Source: Pullulanibacillus sp. KACC 23026 (GTDB lineage Bacteria; Bacillota; Bacilli; Bacillales; Sporolactobacillaceae). From it: a DNA stretch of 64,000 nucleotides. Made by a program: the position numbers and the translations under genes. The stretch lies in assembly GCF_029094525.1 (NCBI RefSeq), contig NZ_CP119107.1:3162001-3226000 (forward strand), in the 5' to 3' direction. Position 1 is the first letter of the stretch. Each line of letters starts with the position of its first letter. Under the pieces are notes generated by a model. It was not told the DNA's origin. It saw only the letters and a program-made list of their open reading frames with translations, and ran no database searches. Below, piece after piece: positions 35,325-47,656 of the stretch.

Positions 35325-36205
35325 GGGATTCGGGCTTCAATACACACAATCAGGGTGTGCGCGGAGCCCATTGTGTGTGATGAGGGCTCCAATACACACA
35401 ATCAGGGCGTGTGTGGGGCCCATTGTGTGTGTTGGGGGCTCCAATACACACAATCAGGGCGTGTGCGGAGCCCTTTGTGTGTGATGGGGGCTCCAATACA
35501 CAAAAATGAGGCGTGTGCGGAGCCCTTTGTGTGTGATGAGGGCTCCAATACACAAAAATGAGGCGTGTGCGGAGCCCTTTGTGTGTGATGGGGGCTCCAA
35601 TACACAAAATCAGGGCGTGTGCGGAGCCCTTTGTGTGTGATGAGGGCTCCAATACACACAATCTGGGTGTGAGCGGAGCCCTTTGTGTGTGTTGGAAGCT
35701 CCAATACACAAAATCAGGGCGAGAGCGGAGCCCATTGTGTGTGATGAGGGCTCCAATACACAAAATCAGGGCGTGTGTGGAGCCCATTGTGTGTGATGGG
35801 GGCTCCAATACACAAAATCAGGGTGTGCGTGGAGCCCATTGTGTGTGATGAAGGCTCCAACACACACAATCAGGGTGTGCGCGGAGCTCATTGCGTGTGA
35901 TGAGGGCCCCAATACACAAAATCAGGGCGTGAGCGGAGCCCTTTGTGTGTGATGGGGGCTCCAATACACAAAAATGAGGCGTGTGCGGAGCCCTTTGTGT
36001 GTGATGGAAGCTCCAATACACAAAATCAGGGCGTGTGTGGAGCCCTTTGTGTGTGATGGGGGCTCCAATACACAAAGTCAGGGCGTGTGTGGAGCCCATT
36101 GTGTGTGATGAGGGCTCCAATACACAAAAATACGGCGGGGACGGAACCAATACTGTGGGATGGAGACGCCAATACACCAAATCAGGGCGAGAATGGACCC
36201 AAAAG
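35325..36205 (+). repeat. 52-bp hairpin tandem array C (17 units)
   Basis: GGCTCCAATACAC recurs from 35385 to 36113, with decayed end units at 35333 and 36165; all 16 steps are exactly 52 bp. The unit has arms TTTGTGT and ACACAAA around a loop with GATGGGGGCTCCAAT or TTGGAAGCTCCAA, and the spacer AAAATCAGGGCGTGTGCGG. Most similar to array B. The leuD terminator lies at the right edge; the next gene to the left starts at 35157. Confidence 0.95.
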
Positions 36206-36209
36206 CGTG

Positions 36210-36239
36210 ATAAAAGCGCCTCACGATTGTGAGGCGCTC
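36210..36239 (-). terminator. ilv-leu operon terminator after leuD
   Basis: Perfect 10-bp stem AGCGCCTCAC-AATC-GTGAGGCGCT followed by TTTATC on the minus strand. Confidence 0.88.
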
Positions 36240-36265
36240 TCTCTGTCTATTAAATTTAGATGTTA

Positions 36266-36853
36266 TTAAGCAAATCGTACTTGTTCGTAGGAAGCAATTT
36301 TGTCCTCGAGCTCAAGTGTTAGGGAAATATCATCTAAGCCATTCAATAGGCGGTGCTTTCGTTCAGGGTCAACATCGAAGCGGGTGGTAAAACCTTGACC
36401 GTCTGATACCGTCTGGCTTGCCAAATCAACAGTGAGCTCATATGACGTTTCAGTCGCCTTTTTAAGAAGCTCGTTGACGGTTGCCTCATCAAGTGTAATA
36501 GGAAGCACACCATTTTTAAAGCAATTATTATAGAAAATATCGGCATAGCTTGGCGCAATAATGACTCGAAAGCCAAAGTCTTCTAATGCCCATGGCGCAT
36601 GTTCGCGAGAAGAACCGCAACCAAAGTTATCACCGGCTACTAGAATACTGGATCCTTTATATTTAGGCTGATTCAGAACGAATTCTGGGCGTTCCTTCCC
36701 TTTGTTATCATAACGCCAATTAAAAAAGAGAAATTCACCAAAGCCTTGACGCTCAATACGCTTTAAAAATTGCTTAGGGATAATTTGGTCTGTATCGACA
36801 TTCCGGCGGTCTAATGGCGTTACAAGTCCTGTATGAACAGTTAAGGCCTTCAT
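36266..36853 (-). CDS. leuD: 3-isopropylmalate dehydratase small subunit
   Basis: With LeuC isomerises 2- to 3-isopropylmalate in leucine synthesis. 195 residues. Starts [20 protein letters not shown], with the substrate-specifying [15 protein letters not shown] motif in the middle. ATG overlaps the leuC stop by 4 bases. Last gene of the operon. Confidence 0.95.
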   Translation of the reverse strand: MKALTVHTGLVTPLDRRNVDTDQIIPKQFLKRIERQGFGEFLFFNWRYDNKGKERPEFVLNQPKYKGSSILVAGDNFGCGSSREHAPWALEDFGFRVIIAPSYADIFYNNCFKNGVLPITLDEATVNELLKKATETSYELTVDLASQTVSDGQGFTTRFDVDPERKHRLLNGLDDISLTLELEDKIASYEQVRFA

Positions 36854-38274
36854 GCTTGTGCCACCTCCGTTTGATCATTTAAAAGCTGCCTTATATCAAC
36901 AAATTTGCCGAATAAAGCGGCAGCAGCAGCCATTTGCGGACTGACAAGATGAGTCCGTGCTCCATTTCCTTGGCGTCCTTCAAAGTTACGGTTAGAGGTT
37001 GACGCACAACGCTCACCAGGATTTAGAATATCATCATTCATTCCAAGGCACATACTGCACCCGGCATCACGCCACTCAAAACCGGCATCAATAAAGACTT
37101 GATGCAGCCCTTCTTTCTCTGCCTGTACACGAACGGATTGTGAACCTGGAACAACGATAGCCGTTACCGTTTCGTGCACCTTCTTACCTTTCACAACTTC
37201 AGCAGCAGCACGCAAATCGGTTATGCGTGAGTTTGTACAAGAACCGATGAAGACATGGTCAATCGTCACATCTTTGAGTGAGGTTCCAGCTTCAAGACCC
37301 ATGTACTGAATGGCTTGCTCAAAAGAAGCTTTTTCTGCTTCATTGGAAAAATCGTTTAAGGTTGGCACATTGCCTGATACCGGTGCTCCCATTGCTGGAT
37401 TAGTTCCCCAAGTTACTTGCGGTTCGATCTCATCTGCATTCAGTTCGATGGTCCTGTCATAAGTCGCCCCTTCGTCCGTTGCGAGCGCTAGCCATGACTC
37501 GGCTAATTCTTCAAACGCTTCTCCTTGTGGGACATGTCGGCGTCCTCTTAAGTAATTAATCGTCGTTTCATCAGGGCTGATGAGGCCTGCACGTGCCCCC
37601 GCTTCAATCGTCATATTACAAACCGTCATGCGCTCCTCCATTGAAAGAGCACGAATCGCTTCACCAGTATACTCAATAACTTGACCAGTCCCAACACTGA
37701 CCCCATTTTGAGCAATGAAAGCAAGAATTAAATCTTTCGCCGTCACCCCAGGCTGAAGCTTTCCATTTACCTTCACTTGAAGGGTTTTCGGCTTCGTTTG
37801 CCACAAGGTCTGAGTCGCAAGGACATGCTCAACCTCACTCGTTCCAATCCCAAAGGCCAAAGCACCAAAAGCCCCGTGAGTCGAGGTATGACTGTCACCG
37901 CATACGATTGTTTTACCAGGCTGTGTAAGACCAAGCTCAGGGCCAATCACGTGAACAATTCCTTGATCAGGATGATCCAAGTCAGCGAGCTCGATACCAA
38001 AATCGCGACAGTTCTGAGTCAATGTCTCTAATTGCTTTTTAGAGATGGCGTCCGTAATCACATTGCGGTGTTTGGTCGGCACATTATGATCCGCTGTTGC
38101 ATAGGTGAGGTCAGGCCTTCTTACTTTCCTGCCATTCATCCGGAGGCTCTCAAAGGCCTGCGGAGAGGTCACTTCATGAACAAGGTGAAGATCAATATAT
38201 AATAGATCCGGCTTCCCTTCTTCTTGATGTACGACATGCGATTCCCATATCTTTTCTATAATGGTCTTAGCCAT
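36850..38274 (-). CDS. leuC: 3-isopropylmalate dehydratase large subunit
   Basis: Aconitase-family [4Fe-4S] enzyme, 474 residues. Cluster cysteines are in [17 protein letters not shown] and [32 protein letters not shown] binds substrate. The ATG after AAGGAGGGGCTTAAG gives the conserved [14 protein letters not shown]-terminus; the longer open frame is not needed. Confidence 0.95.
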   Translation of the reverse strand: MAKTIIEKIWESHVVHQEEGKPDLLYIDLHLVHEVTSPQAFESLRMNGRKVRRPDLTYATADHNVPTKHRNVITDAISKKQLETLTQNCRDFGIELADLDHPDQGIVHVIGPELGLTQPGKTIVCGDSHTSTHGAFGALAFGIGTSEVEHVLATQTLWQTKPKTLQVKVNGKLQPGVTAKDLILAFIAQNGVSVGTGQVIEYTGEAIRALSMEERMTVCNMTIEAGARAGLISPDETTINYLRGRRHVPQGEAFEELAESWLALATDEGATYDRTIELNADEIEPQVTWGTNPAMGAPVSGNVPTLNDFSNEAEKASFEQAIQYMGLEAGTSLKDVTIDHVFIGSCTNSRITDLRAAAEVVKGKKVHETVTAIVVPGSQSVRVQAEKEGLHQVFIDAGFEWRDAGCSMCLGMNDDILNPGERCASTSNRNFEGRQGNGARTHLVSPQMAAAAALFGKFVDIRQLLNDQTEVAQA

Positions 38275-38347
38275 CTTAAGCCCCTCCTTAAAGTTGAAAA
38301 AATTTTGATAGACTGAGAGATTAAGGCATTTTCTTTTTCGGTTTTCC

Positions 38348-39433
38348 TTAATTTGAACCAACCAGCTGCTGGTCGATAACAGATAAGATTTGCTGAATCA
38401 TCTCGGTTGTTCCAAGGCGTGTCCCTACTCCTTGGTAGAGGTCAAATGTGCGGTATCCCTCTTGAAGGACTTGATTAATCGCGGCTTCAATGACCTCAGC
38501 TTCTTGCACCATTTGGAATGAATAGCGCAGCATCATGCTGACTGAAAGAAGCATCGCTAATGGATTCGCTTTATTTTGTCCAGCAATATCTGGAGCCGAC
38601 CCATGGACCGGTTCGTATAAACCAAATGAATCTGAACGCAGACTGGCGGATGGTAGCATGCCCAAAGACCCGGTTAACATAGAGGCTTCGTCACTCAAGA
38701 TGTCCCCAAAGAGGTTTTCCATGACCATCACATCGAATTGGCTCGGATCTTGGATCAGTTTCATCGCTGCCGAATCCACTAACTGATGAGAAACGGTCAC
38801 ATCTGGATACTCCTTAGCTACTTCATCGACAATTTGCCGCCACACTTTACTTGACGAGAGGACATTGGCTTTATCAACCGACGTCAGCTTGTTTCGGCGC
38901 TTGCGGGCTAATTCAAATGCCGTTCTGACCACACGTTCAATTTCCCCTTTGGTGTAACGCAACGTGTCGACAACCGTCTCATCGTCCACCATGCCGCTCG
39001 GCTCACCAAAGTAAATGCCGCCTGTCAGTTCCCTTACAATCATTAAATCAACTTTCTCAATAATCGATGGCTTGAGGGATGAAGCTTCTATTAAAGCGGG
39101 TTGAAGCGTTACAGGGCGAAGATTGGCAAAAAGGCCAAGCGCTTTCCGAATCCCTAAAAGCCCTTTTTCTGGTCTTAAATGGGCAGGGTTTTGGTCCCAT
39201 TTAGGGCCGCCGACCGCACCGAGCAGAACAGCATCGCTCGATTGACATAGATCAACGGTTTTTTCTGGAAGGGGTGTCCCTTCTGCATCAATCGCAGCTC
39301 CCCCAATCAATCCTTTTTCACTTTTAAACGAATGCTTGAAGCGGTCGCCGATAAAGCTTAATACTTTTAGAGCGCCTTCCATCACTTCTGGGCCAATGCC
39401 GTCACCCGGCAAAACCGCAATCTTTTTCTCCAT
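38348..39433 (-). CDS. leuB: 3-isopropylmalate dehydrogenase
   Basis: Oxidises 3-isopropylmalate with NAD+. 361 residues. [16 protein letters not shown] at the start, [12 protein letters not shown] and the Asp-rich metal site [16 protein letters not shown], then [20 protein letters not shown]. The start after AAGGAGCGTGCC is preferred over one 12 codons upstream. It follows ilvC by about 110 bp, where leuA would be expected. Confidence 0.95.
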   Translation of the reverse strand: MEKKIAVLPGDGIGPEVMEGALKVLSFIGDRFKHSFKSEKGLIGGAAIDAEGTPLPEKTVDLCQSSDAVLLGAVGGPKWDQNPAHLRPEKGLLGIRKALGLFANLRPVTLQPALIEASSLKPSIIEKVDLMIVRELTGGIYFGEPSGMVDDETVVDTLRYTKGEIERVVRTAFELARKRRNKLTSVDKANVLSSSKVWRQIVDEVAKEYPDVTVSHQLVDSAAMKLIQDPSQFDVMVMENLFGDILSDEASMLTGSLGMLPSASLRSDSFGLYEPVHGSAPDIAGQNKANPLAMLLSVSMMLRYSFQMVQEAEVIEAAINQVLQEGYRTFDLYQGVGTRLGTTEMIQQILSVIDQQLVGSN

Positions 39434-39494
39434 CCAAGGCACGCTCCTTCTAACATTTAAAATGGTCATCTATCATTCATTAACGGTTTATTTT

Positions 39495-39530
39495 TTAGAG
39501 GGGGCTCAAGGAACCCCCTCTTTTTTTCTG
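39495..39530 (+). terminator. Hairpin between ilvC and leuB, plus-strand terminator form
   Basis: AGAGGGGG and CCCCCTCT make an 8-bp GC-rich stem. On the plus strand a T7 run follows; on the minus strand, the direction of the operon, the hairpin is followed by TAAAAAATAAA, without a U-tract. It could weaken transcription into leuBCD, stabilise the 3' end of ilvC message, or stop antisense transcription. Confidence 0.6.
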
Positions 39531-39545
39531 ATCATAAAATAGGAT

Positions 39546-40613
<1,068 letters not shown>

Positions 40614-40754
40614 TTAAGTTGGCTGTTTTCGTTAAATTCGGGTCGATTTAGGCTCGTTTTCCCAACAGGAGTCTCACCTTTTCACCAAATTCATAGCACC
40701 ACTTTTTTTGAAAAAAGCCTTTTTTTATATCAACGAGCCGAAACTCGTTAACTA

Positions 40755-41276
40755 TCATTTCAATAATGAAAATGTTTTAAGTTCCGCATTTGTTTTCTGC
40801 ATGCCTCTTGTAAAAGCGGTAACGCCTGTTCGGGCAAGTTCCTTAATTCCATAAGGCCTTAAAAGTTCAATCAAGGCTTCCACCTTATCTGTTTCACCGG
40901 TTACCTGAATAGTCAGACTGTCTCGGCCGATATCAATGACGGTCGCTCTAAATGTTTCGACTAAGTCACGAATTTCTCCCCGGGTTTGCGGCCGGCTCAT
41001 GACTTTTACTAAGGCCAGTTCGCGGGCAACAATCGCCATATCCGTAATATCGGACACTTTAAGCACATCGATCTGCTTGTTTAATTGCTTAATTAATTGC
41101 TCAAGCTTCGCGTCATCTTCAACATCGACCACAAAGGTCATTCTCGAAACTGATGGAGTTTCCGTCAGACCAACTGAGATGCTCTCGATATTGAATTGAC
41201 GTTTGCTTAACAAGCCTGTCACCCGATTCAAGACACCGCTTTGGTTGTTAACAATGGCTGTTATAATGCGTCTCAT
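40755..41276 (-). CDS. ilvN: Acetolactate synthase small (regulatory) subunit
   Basis: 173 residues: N-terminal ACT domain ([20 protein letters not shown]) that binds valine for feedback inhibition, and a C-terminal domain ending in [14 protein letters not shown]. The ATG overlaps the ilvB stop by 4 bases and has GGAAGGAG upstream, so subunits are translated together. Confidence 0.94.
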   Translation of the reverse strand: MRRIITAIVNNQSGVLNRVTGLLSKRQFNIESISVGLTETPSVSRMTFVVDVEDDAKLEQLIKQLNKQIDVLKVSDITDMAIVARELALVKVMSRPQTRGEIRDLVETFRATVIDIGRDSLTIQVTGETDKVEALIELLRPYGIKELARTGVTAFTRGMQKTNAELKTFSLLK

Positions 41277-42991
41277 GGTGTCACTCCTTCCATCTGATGC
41301 AGGCCTTTTCCTGGCGCAACCATTGGGGTTACATTTTCCTCTCCCCGAACCCGGCAATCAATTAACACAGGCTCTGACAGGCGAAGGGCCGTCTCCAATT
41401 GTTGACTTAATTCAGTAACATCTTCAACCTTAAACCCTTTAATTCCGTAAGCCTCTGCTAGTTTTACGAAATCGGGTTGAACAGGAATTAAGGATTCCGA
41501 ATAACGTTTCTCGTAAAAAGATTCTTGCCATTGGCGAACCATCCCAAGTGTCTGGTTATTACAAATCACAATCTTCACAGGGAGGTTAAACTCTTTAATC
41601 ACGGCCAGTTCTTGAAGAGTCATTTGAAAACCGCCATCTCCCACAATTGCAACCACCTGATCCTTTGGTGAGGCTAATTGAGCGCCGATTGCAGCAGGGA
41701 ATCCAAACCCCATTGTGCCTAGCCCGCCTGAGGTGACCCATTTATTTGGTTGATTAAAACCATAATATTGAGCCGTCCACATCTGATGCTGACCAACGTC
41801 CGTTGTAACGATGGCTTCCCCATTCGTCTTTTCATGAATGAGCTTAATGAGCGTTTGCGGGGTTATCGCTCCATGCCCTTCCGTCTCCCAATAAGGGAAA
41901 GCTTCTTGATAGTCTTTTAGATGAGCTACCCAATCCTCAAAGGAATGCGTCGTATATTCCGCTTTATTAAGAGATTCCAGTGCAAGTCGTGCATCTGAAA
42001 CAATCGGAATGGGCGTTTTGACATTTTTGCCAATCTCAGCTGGATCAATGTCAATGTGTGCCACGACAGCTTCCTTAGCGAAATGAGCAAGACTGCCGGT
42101 TAGGCGGTCATCAAAACGAGCCCCGATATTAATCAATAAATCCGCTTCACAAATCGCCATATTAGCGGCATAGGATCCGTGCATGCCTGCCATACCAAAA
42201 GCAAGCGGATGGGAAGCCGGGAAAGCCCCTAGCCCTAACAACGTTGAGACGACAGGAATTTTCGTCTGATTGACAAATTCCAAAAAGGCGTCCGATGCAC
42301 GGGCATGAAGGATTCCAGCACCTGTCAAAATAAGCGGCCGCTTCGCTTGATTAATTGCCTCTACTAATTTTTGCACCTGTAAGAGATTCGGTGTCACATT
42401 TGGCTGATACCCGGGCAAATTAATCGGTTCATCATCCTGAATGGAAACAACTGGGTCCGCAGAGATATTTTTAGGAATATCGACAACAACCGGACCCGGT
42501 CGACCGGTCGTCGCGATATGAAACGCCTCTTTAACAATTCGCGGCAGATCCTCTATTTTTGTAACTTGATAATTATGCTTAGTGATAGGCATCGTGATGC
42601 CGATCACGTCAGCCTCTTGAAAAGCATCGGTTCCGATCACATTTTGACCGACTTGGCCTGTAAAAACGACCAGCGGTAAGGAATCCATCATCGCGTCCGC
42701 AATTCCTGTCACCAAATTGGTAGCTCCCGGTCCGGACGTTCCAAACACAACACCGGGTTTGCCGGAGATTCTTGCATAACCTTCTGCTGCATGGATCGCT
42801 CCCTGCTCATGACGCGTTAAAATGTGGCGAATTGGATTTTTGTAAAGCGCATCATAAATGGGAAGTACAGCACCGCCGGGGTAACCAAAAATGATCTCAA
42901 CGCCTTCTTTTTGCAAAGCTTCAATGAGCAAATCAGAACCTGTTACAGTTTCCATAGCCTTTGCTGAACTGGCCTTTGTGTTGACTGTCAA
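41273..42991 (-). CDS. ilvB: Acetolactate synthase large subunit
   Basis: Thiamine-diphosphate enzyme for the first common step of valine and isoleucine synthesis. About 572 residues. Catalytic Glu in the N-terminal [16 protein letters not shown] region with [14 protein letters not shown]; cofactor motif [19 protein letters not shown]. The TTG at 42991 is chosen: AAGGAGG lies 8 bases upstream and it begins LTVNTK; the ATG at 43048 has no such site. First gene after the T-box. Confidence 0.93.
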   Translation of the reverse strand: MTVNTKASSAKAMETVTGSDLLIEALQKEGVEIIFGYPGGAVLPIYDALYKNPIRHILTRHEQGAIHAAEGYARISGKPGVVFGTSGPGATNLVTGIADAMMDSLPLVVFTGQVGQNVIGTDAFQEADVIGITMPITKHNYQVTKIEDLPRIVKEAFHIATTGRPGPVVVDIPKNISADPVVSIQDDEPINLPGYQPNVTPNLLQVQKLVEAINQAKRPLILTGAGILHARASDAFLEFVNQTKIPVVSTLLGLGAFPASHPLAFGMAGMHGSYAANMAICEADLLINIGARFDDRLTGSLAHFAKEAVVAHIDIDPAEIGKNVKTPIPIVSDARLALESLNKAEYTTHSFEDWVAHLKDYQEAFPYWETEGHGAITPQTLIKLIHEKTNGEAIVTTDVGQHQMWTAQYYGFNQPNKWVTSGGLGTMGFGFPAAIGAQLASPKDQVVAIVGDGGFQMTLQELAVIKEFNLPVKIVICNNQTLGMVRQWQESFYEKRYSESLIPVQPDFVKLAEAYGIKGFKVEDVTELSQQLETALRLSEPVLIDCRVRGEENVTPMVAPGKGLHQMEGVTP

Positions 42992-43085
42992 ACGTATTAC
43001 CTCCTTAATTTTTTGAGTTTCATAGGGGGTATTTCGACATGGCATCAAAGTCAGATGAAAATCTTCTAAATCATTTTCCTATATA

Positions 43086-43400
43086 GAAAAAAGCTCTCCA
43101 TCCCTAGAAACACATTCAATACTGAATGGTTAACAAGGGGTGAAAAGCTTTTCGCCTTCACGGTACCACCCTTTTTCACAGACGCTTTTCCAAGGTCTGC
43201 CTCAGCGACAATTGATCTTTGTCTTTTTGATAACGGGTTTTATCGTGATTTCTTTAAAACCCGGCAGATCCTAATCGAAGGATTCTTTCAGACCTGCACT
43301 CCAGAGTGATGTCGGAATAAAAGGGCTCTTACCGGTTCACAGCAACCACCGGCTCTCTGTAAAGGACATCCCTTTTCCTTTTGCTCTATCATTGATTTAA
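43086..43400 (-). promoter_or_regulatory. T-box leader controlling ilvBNC-leuBCD
   Basis: On the minus strand the order is stem I with AGAGAGCCGGTGG and GTGAACCGGT (distal loop motifs, about 43355-43325), the specifier region GACATCACTCTGGAG, the T-box proper AAGGGTGGTACCGTG (near 43172-43158), and a terminator stem AAAGCTTTTCACCCCT (43150-43135) with AGGGATGGAGAGCTTT (43104-43089) and T6. The likely specifier triplet is ATC (43309-43307), followed by AC as in other T-boxes, hence isoleucine. Uncharged tRNA-Ile would favour the antiterminator. It lies between ilvD and ilvB. Confidence 0.92.
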
Positions 43401-43420
43401 CACTATTTAGAATAATTTAA

Positions 43421-45088
43421 TTATACTTTTAGTACACCGCCCGTATTAGCCGAAGTCACCAGCTTCGCGTAACGAGCTAAATAGCCGGTCTGAATCTTTG
43501 GCTCAGGGGTCACAAATTGGGCTTTTCTAGCTTCCCAAACCTCATCGTCTACCAGTACATTGATTGTTCTTCTTGGCAAATCAATCACAATCTCATCGCC
43601 ATCCTCGATAAAAGCGATCGGACCTCCTTCTGCGGCCTCTGGTGAAATGTGCCCAACAGAGATTCCTCTAGTCGCTCCGGAAAAACGACCGTCTGTGATC
43701 AGTGCCACTTCTTTTCCTAATCCTCTCCCCATAATTGAGGAGGTTGGCGCAAGCATCTCCGGCATTCCCGGTCCGCCTTTTGGCCCTTCATAGCGAATGA
43801 CAACAACATGACCGGATTGTACTGTGCCATCATCAATTCCTTTTTGCGCTTCTTCTTGAGAATTAAAACATATCGCTTTACCTATAAAAGTTTGGATCGA
43901 CGGGTCTACCGCACCCACCTTAATCACACTGCCATTAGGTGCGAGATTTCCAAATAGAATAGAGAGCCCGCCTACCTTGCTATAGGCATTCTCAATCGGA
44001 CGAATGACATTAGGATTTAGGATTTCGGCATCTTTTACATTCTCATAGAGCGATTGACCTGTAATCGTAATGCGGTCTTTATGGAGTAAGCCATCAATCT
44101 TGCAAAGTTCATTAATAATCGCACTTACACCGCCTGCCTCATGAACGTCTTGCATCGAGTAATCGGAGGCTGGTGCAATTTTGGCAAGGTATGGAACCTT
44201 TTCCGCCACTTCGTTAATTCGTCCCAGATCGTAGTCGATACCCGCTTCATGGGCCAAAGCCAACGTGTGTAAAACCGTATTGGTGGATCCCCCCATTGCC
44301 ATATCGAGGGCAAAGGCATCATCAATGGTTTCCTTTGTTACAATATCTCTTGGTTTGATATCATGCTCGATTAAATACATCAAATGCTTAACGGCTTCTT
44401 TAATCAAACGATGCCGTTCTTCAGAAGTGGCTACAATGGTACCATTCCCAGGAAGGGCAAGGCCAAGCATTTCCATTAAGCAGTTCATTGAATTCGCTGT
44501 AAACATTCCTGAACAAGAACCGCATGTCGGACAGGCCAACGTTTCAAGCTCTTGCAGCTCCTGAAGCGACATTTTTCCAGCTTGATGGGCCCCTACTCCT
44601 TCAAATACCGATGTAAGTGTCAAATTTTTGCCGCTTGGTGATTTCCCAGCCTCCATCGGCCCACCTGATACAAAGACAGCAGGCACGTTGGTTCTTACAG
44701 CGGCCATCAACATTCCAGGCGTAATCTTGTCGCAGTTCGGTATATAAAAAACACCATCTAACCAGTGTGCGTTAATCACGGTTTCTGCGGAATCCGCAAT
44801 CAATTCCCGGCTCGGTAAAGAATAGCGCATTCCAATATGTCCCATTGCGATCCCGTCATCTACACCAATTGTATTAAATTCAAAAGGAACGCCGCCTGCT
44901 TCCCAAATGGCTTCCTTTACAACATCCGCAAACTCCCGTAAATGCTTATGTCCAGGAATAATATCCACGTAAGAGTTGCATACCCCGATAAACGGTTTGT
45001 GCAGATCTCCTGTTTTGACACCCGCAGCGTGAAGTAAGCTTCGATGCGGCGCTCGGTCTATTCCTTTTTTTATCATGTCGCTTCGCAT
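43421..45088 (-). CDS. ilvD: Dihydroxy-acid dehydratase
   Basis: Fe-S enzyme that makes the 2-keto acids of valine and isoleucine. 555 residues. Cluster cysteines in [10 protein letters not shown] and [18 protein letters not shown], then [28 protein letters not shown] precedes the ATG. It lies upstream of the T-box, with its own promoter and leader, so it is controlled separately from ilvB-leuD, apart from possible read-through. Confidence 0.95.
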   Translation of the reverse strand: MRSDMIKKGIDRAPHRSLLHAAGVKTGDLHKPFIGVCNSYVDIIPGHKHLREFADVVKEAIWEAGGVPFEFNTIGVDDGIAMGHIGMRYSLPSRELIADSAETVINAHWLDGVFYIPNCDKITPGMLMAAVRTNVPAVFVSGGPMEAGKSPSGKNLTLTSVFEGVGAHQAGKMSLQELQELETLACPTCGSCSGMFTANSMNCLMEMLGLALPGNGTIVATSEERHRLIKEAVKHLMYLIEHDIKPRDIVTKETIDDAFALDMAMGGSTNTVLHTLALAHEAGIDYDLGRINEVAEKVPYLAKIAPASDYSMQDVHEAGGVSAIINELCKIDGLLHKDRITITGQSLYENVKDAEILNPNVIRPIENAYSKVGGLSILFGNLAPNGSVIKVGAVDPSIQTFIGKAICFNSQEEAQKGIDDGTVQSGHVVVIRYEGPKGGPGMPEMLAPTSSIMGRGLGKEVALITDGRFSGATRGISVGHISPEAAEGGPIAFIEDGDEIVIDLPRRTINVLVDDEVWEARKAQFVTPEPKIQTGYLARYAKLVTSANTGGVLKV

Positions 45089-45291
45089 AACATCTCTCCT
45101 CCTTCACAAGCCTTTTTTCCATATCGTTATTAAAACAATCTTAAATTCAGACTGAAGTTTGGCTTTTTCAACCAACCGTTTGAGTGCGATAAAGGAAAAA
45201 AGAGCACCCATTCATCATAATATTGAAACAATTTAAATTAGTCTGTTAGATAATGTTCCAAGATAATTTAAAAAAGCCTTAATTGGGATTT

Positions 45292-45320
45292 ATAATACTC
45301 CCCAAATGCCAATTGGTCAA
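45292..45320 (-). promoter_or_regulatory. SigA-type promoter for ilvD
   Basis: Minus strand TTGACC (45320-45315), 17-bp spacer, TATTAT (45297-45292). Leader of about 200 bases to the ilvD start without a T-box; no CodY box was recognised. The rest of 45089-45590 shows no gene. Confidence 0.65.
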
Positions 45321-45594
45321 CCTTAAAAACACAAATTTTTAGACTTTTTTAATTAATCAGTTTCCGTGTAACCGCATTCATCCTTTATATACGAACTTTC
45401 AATTGTTTTTCGGCTGGTATTGTAAATTTTTATAAATCGTTTTCACATATGTTGATAACGCTTATTCCCTCGCCACTTACTGCTGAACCTTTCATCTAGC
45501 TGCTGGCATCCATTATTAAAAGACAAGCTTGTCTCTATAACGAGTGTGACGCTAGAACACAGCCGATACGAGATCCCATGTTACTCGATGACAA

Positions 45595-46200
45595 ATTGAG
45601 CGTAACGAGGACTCGCTATCCGCCGCGAAATGGGCTGAGATGCCGAAATAACGGAATGAGGTTACGCCTATTTCGATTGCGCGTAACGAGGATTCGCTAT
45701 CCGCCGCGAATCCGGCTGAGATGCCGAAATAACGGAAGGTCGTTACGCCTATTTCGGTTAAGCGTAACGAGGATTCGCTATCCGCCTCGAATCCGGCCGG
45801 AATGACGAAATAAAGGAAGGACGTTACGCCTATTTCGGTTGCGCGTAACAAGGATTCGCTATCCGCCTCGAATCCGGCTGAGGTGACGAAATAACAGAAT
45901 GAGGTTACGCCTATTTCGATTGCGCGTAACAAGGATTCGCTATCCGCCTCGAATCCGGCCGGAATGACGAAATAAAGGAATGAGGTTACGCCTATTTCGG
46001 TTGAGCGTAACGAGGATTCGCTATCCGCCGCGAATCCGGCCGGAATGACGAAATAACGGAATGAGGTTACGCCTATTTCGGTTGAGCGCAACGAGGATTC
46101 GCTATCCGCCACGAATCGGGGCTGAGGTGACGGAATAACGGAATGAGGTTACGCCTATTTCGATTGAGCGTAACGAGGATTCGCTATTCGACTCTATCAG
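45595..46200. repeat. 81-bp tandem array E with nested inverted repeats (8 units)
   Basis: Units begin GCGTAACGAGGATTCGC at 45600, 45681, 45762, 45843, 45924, 46005, 46086 (GCGCAACG) and about 46168: six steps of 81 bp and one of 82. Each unit contains GGATTCGC/GCGAATCC, GCGTAAC/GTTACGC and CGAAATA/TATTTCG as inverted pairs. Because 81 is 27 codons, one minus-strand frame stays open for 186 codons (27-residue repeat ADSESSLRSTEIGVTSF and so on), without a ribosome-binding site or recognised family; treated as noncoding. Between the FAD oxidoreductase gene end and the ilvD promoter. Confidence 0.9.
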
Positions 46201-46229
46201 CTTAACCCAGCCTGACTTTCTTGTTTTAT

Positions 46230-47546
46230 TTACAGTATGGCCTGTGCGGCGAGCCTGCCTGAGACGACAGCGCCTTCCATCGTTGCAAAATAAGGCTGTT
46301 GTGTGTAATCGCCTGCGAGTACCAAGCCTTCTACAGGCGTTTTTTGGCTTGGTCTTAAATGATTATTGCCCGTATCCAAGGAGTAAGACGCATTCGCATA
46401 GCGGACAACGCGATAATCCAATATATGAGTTTCCAAATTAAGTCCTATTTTCATGGCATCCTGAAGAACGATCTCAAGGATGTCCTCTTCTTCCATCTCT
46501 AAAAAGCGCTCGGGCGGAGTAAGGATAATGGATAATCGCCCTTTTGAGTTTGGAAACGTTGTTCGCGATTGTTCAGAGAAGGTTCCTAGGCATGTATAAG
46601 GAGCAAAAGTCGTCATATCTTGAGCCATTGAAGGTTTATCCAATTCCAATTGAATGGAAACCGAAGACATGGATTCGAGTTTCATTAAATCATCAAACCA
46701 CGATCCCTCTGTCACATGCGGCTTGACTAATCTTTGAGATTCGGCGAGTGTTGTCGCTATGATCGTATAAGGTGCCTCAAATGTTTCTTCACTTGTTAGG
46801 ACACCGCCAACACGTCCATTACGAACAAGCAGTTTCTCTACCTTCGCATAGGTTTTGACTGTTCCTCCAAGCCGTGTGATCGCTTTGGCAAGAGGATCTG
46901 CCATAACTTCAGTCATCCCCCCGTTAAAGGTACCTTGCCTTAATTTATAAAATTTCTTAAGCCCTGGAAAAAACATTCCGAAATAGGCGTACGTTGAATA
47001 CCTTTGCGGCGGCAAAAAGAAAAAGCCAGAGCTTAATGGAATCAAGATTTTCTCAACGGCATCCTGATTCAATCCATGCTTTTTGGCATAATCCAAAACA
47101 CTGATGGCATCAAGCTGATCCGGGTGAGCGACGTATTCTCGAAATCCAGCTGCAAAGAACCTGGCCAAAGCGAGTTTTTCTTTTACAGAAATAAATTTAT
47201 TATTGCCCAAAAAGCCACGCAAGGCTTTAATTGGGCCATGAAATGGCGATAAACCAAAAAGCACTTTATCTAAACCTACTTTTACAGCCACCTGTTCTTC
47301 CCATTTAAGGATTCGGTCTACGTCGATGCCTGCCCGGAATAGCAGGTCTGGCAAAGCCGTGTAGTATCCCTTAAATCGATGAAGGCTTGATTCCACCTTC
47401 ATCCCGTCATCATCCCATGAAGAGGTCCTCCCTCCAACTATGGGTTCAGATTCGAGCAACAAGACTTTTTTCCCACGCCAAGACAGTTCAAAACCAGCAC
47501 TAAGACCCGCAAGTCCTGCACCGATCACAATCACATCATACGCCAC
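46230..47546 (-). CDS. FAD-dependent oxidoreductase, phytoene-desaturase/amine-oxidase type
   Basis: 438 residues. N-terminal FAD fold VIVIGAGLAGLSAGFELSWR, then VGGRTSSWDDDGMKVE, and the C-terminal FAD site LVLAGDYTQQPYFATMEGAV. The C-terminus is closest in form to phytoene/zeta-carotene and hydroxysqualene desaturases; protoporphyrinogen oxidase is another relative. No carotenoid or hopanoid gene is adjacent, so the substrate is unknown. GTG start with weak ribosome site. Confidence 0.78.
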   Translation of the reverse strand: MAYDVIVIGAGLAGLSAGFELSWRGKKVLLLESEPIVGGRTSSWDDDGMKVESSLHRFKGYYTALPDLLFRAGIDVDRILKWEEQVAVKVGLDKVLFGLSPFHGPIKALRGFLGNNKFISVKEKLALARFFAAGFREYVAHPDQLDAISVLDYAKKHGLNQDAVEKILIPLSSGFFFLPPQRYSTYAYFGMFFPGLKKFYKLRQGTFNGGMTEVMADPLAKAITRLGGTVKTYAKVEKLLVRNGRVGGVLTSEETFEAPYTIIATTLAESQRLVKPHVTEGSWFDDLMKLESMSSVSIQLELDKPSMAQDMTTFAPYTCLGTFSEQSRTTFPNSKGRLSIILTPPERFLEMEEEDILEIVLQDAMKIGLNLETHILDYRVVRYANASYSLDTGNNHLRPSQKTPVEGLVLAGDYTQQPYFATMEGAVVSGRLAAQAIL

Positions 47547-47656
47547 TCCAACATTCCACGCTTTCCGAGTCCAATTCGGGCTCTTCTAATCTCTAACGCT
47601 CAAAAGTCTATGTAAGGAAAAAGGCATCTACATATAAGCCTCGTTTCTTTTCTTCT

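Noticed and set aside
35319-36232. Long reading frames on both strands over array C
   Set aside because: Direct product of the 52-bp repeat; no start signals.
45089-45560. A second T-box before ilvD
   Set aside because: The GGGTGGTACC element and terminator pair are missing on either strand.
45552-46112. 186-codon frame with 27-residue repeats
   Set aside because: The period is a multiple of three, so an open frame is expected; no Shine-Dalgarno and no known family. Kept as a repeat with a note.
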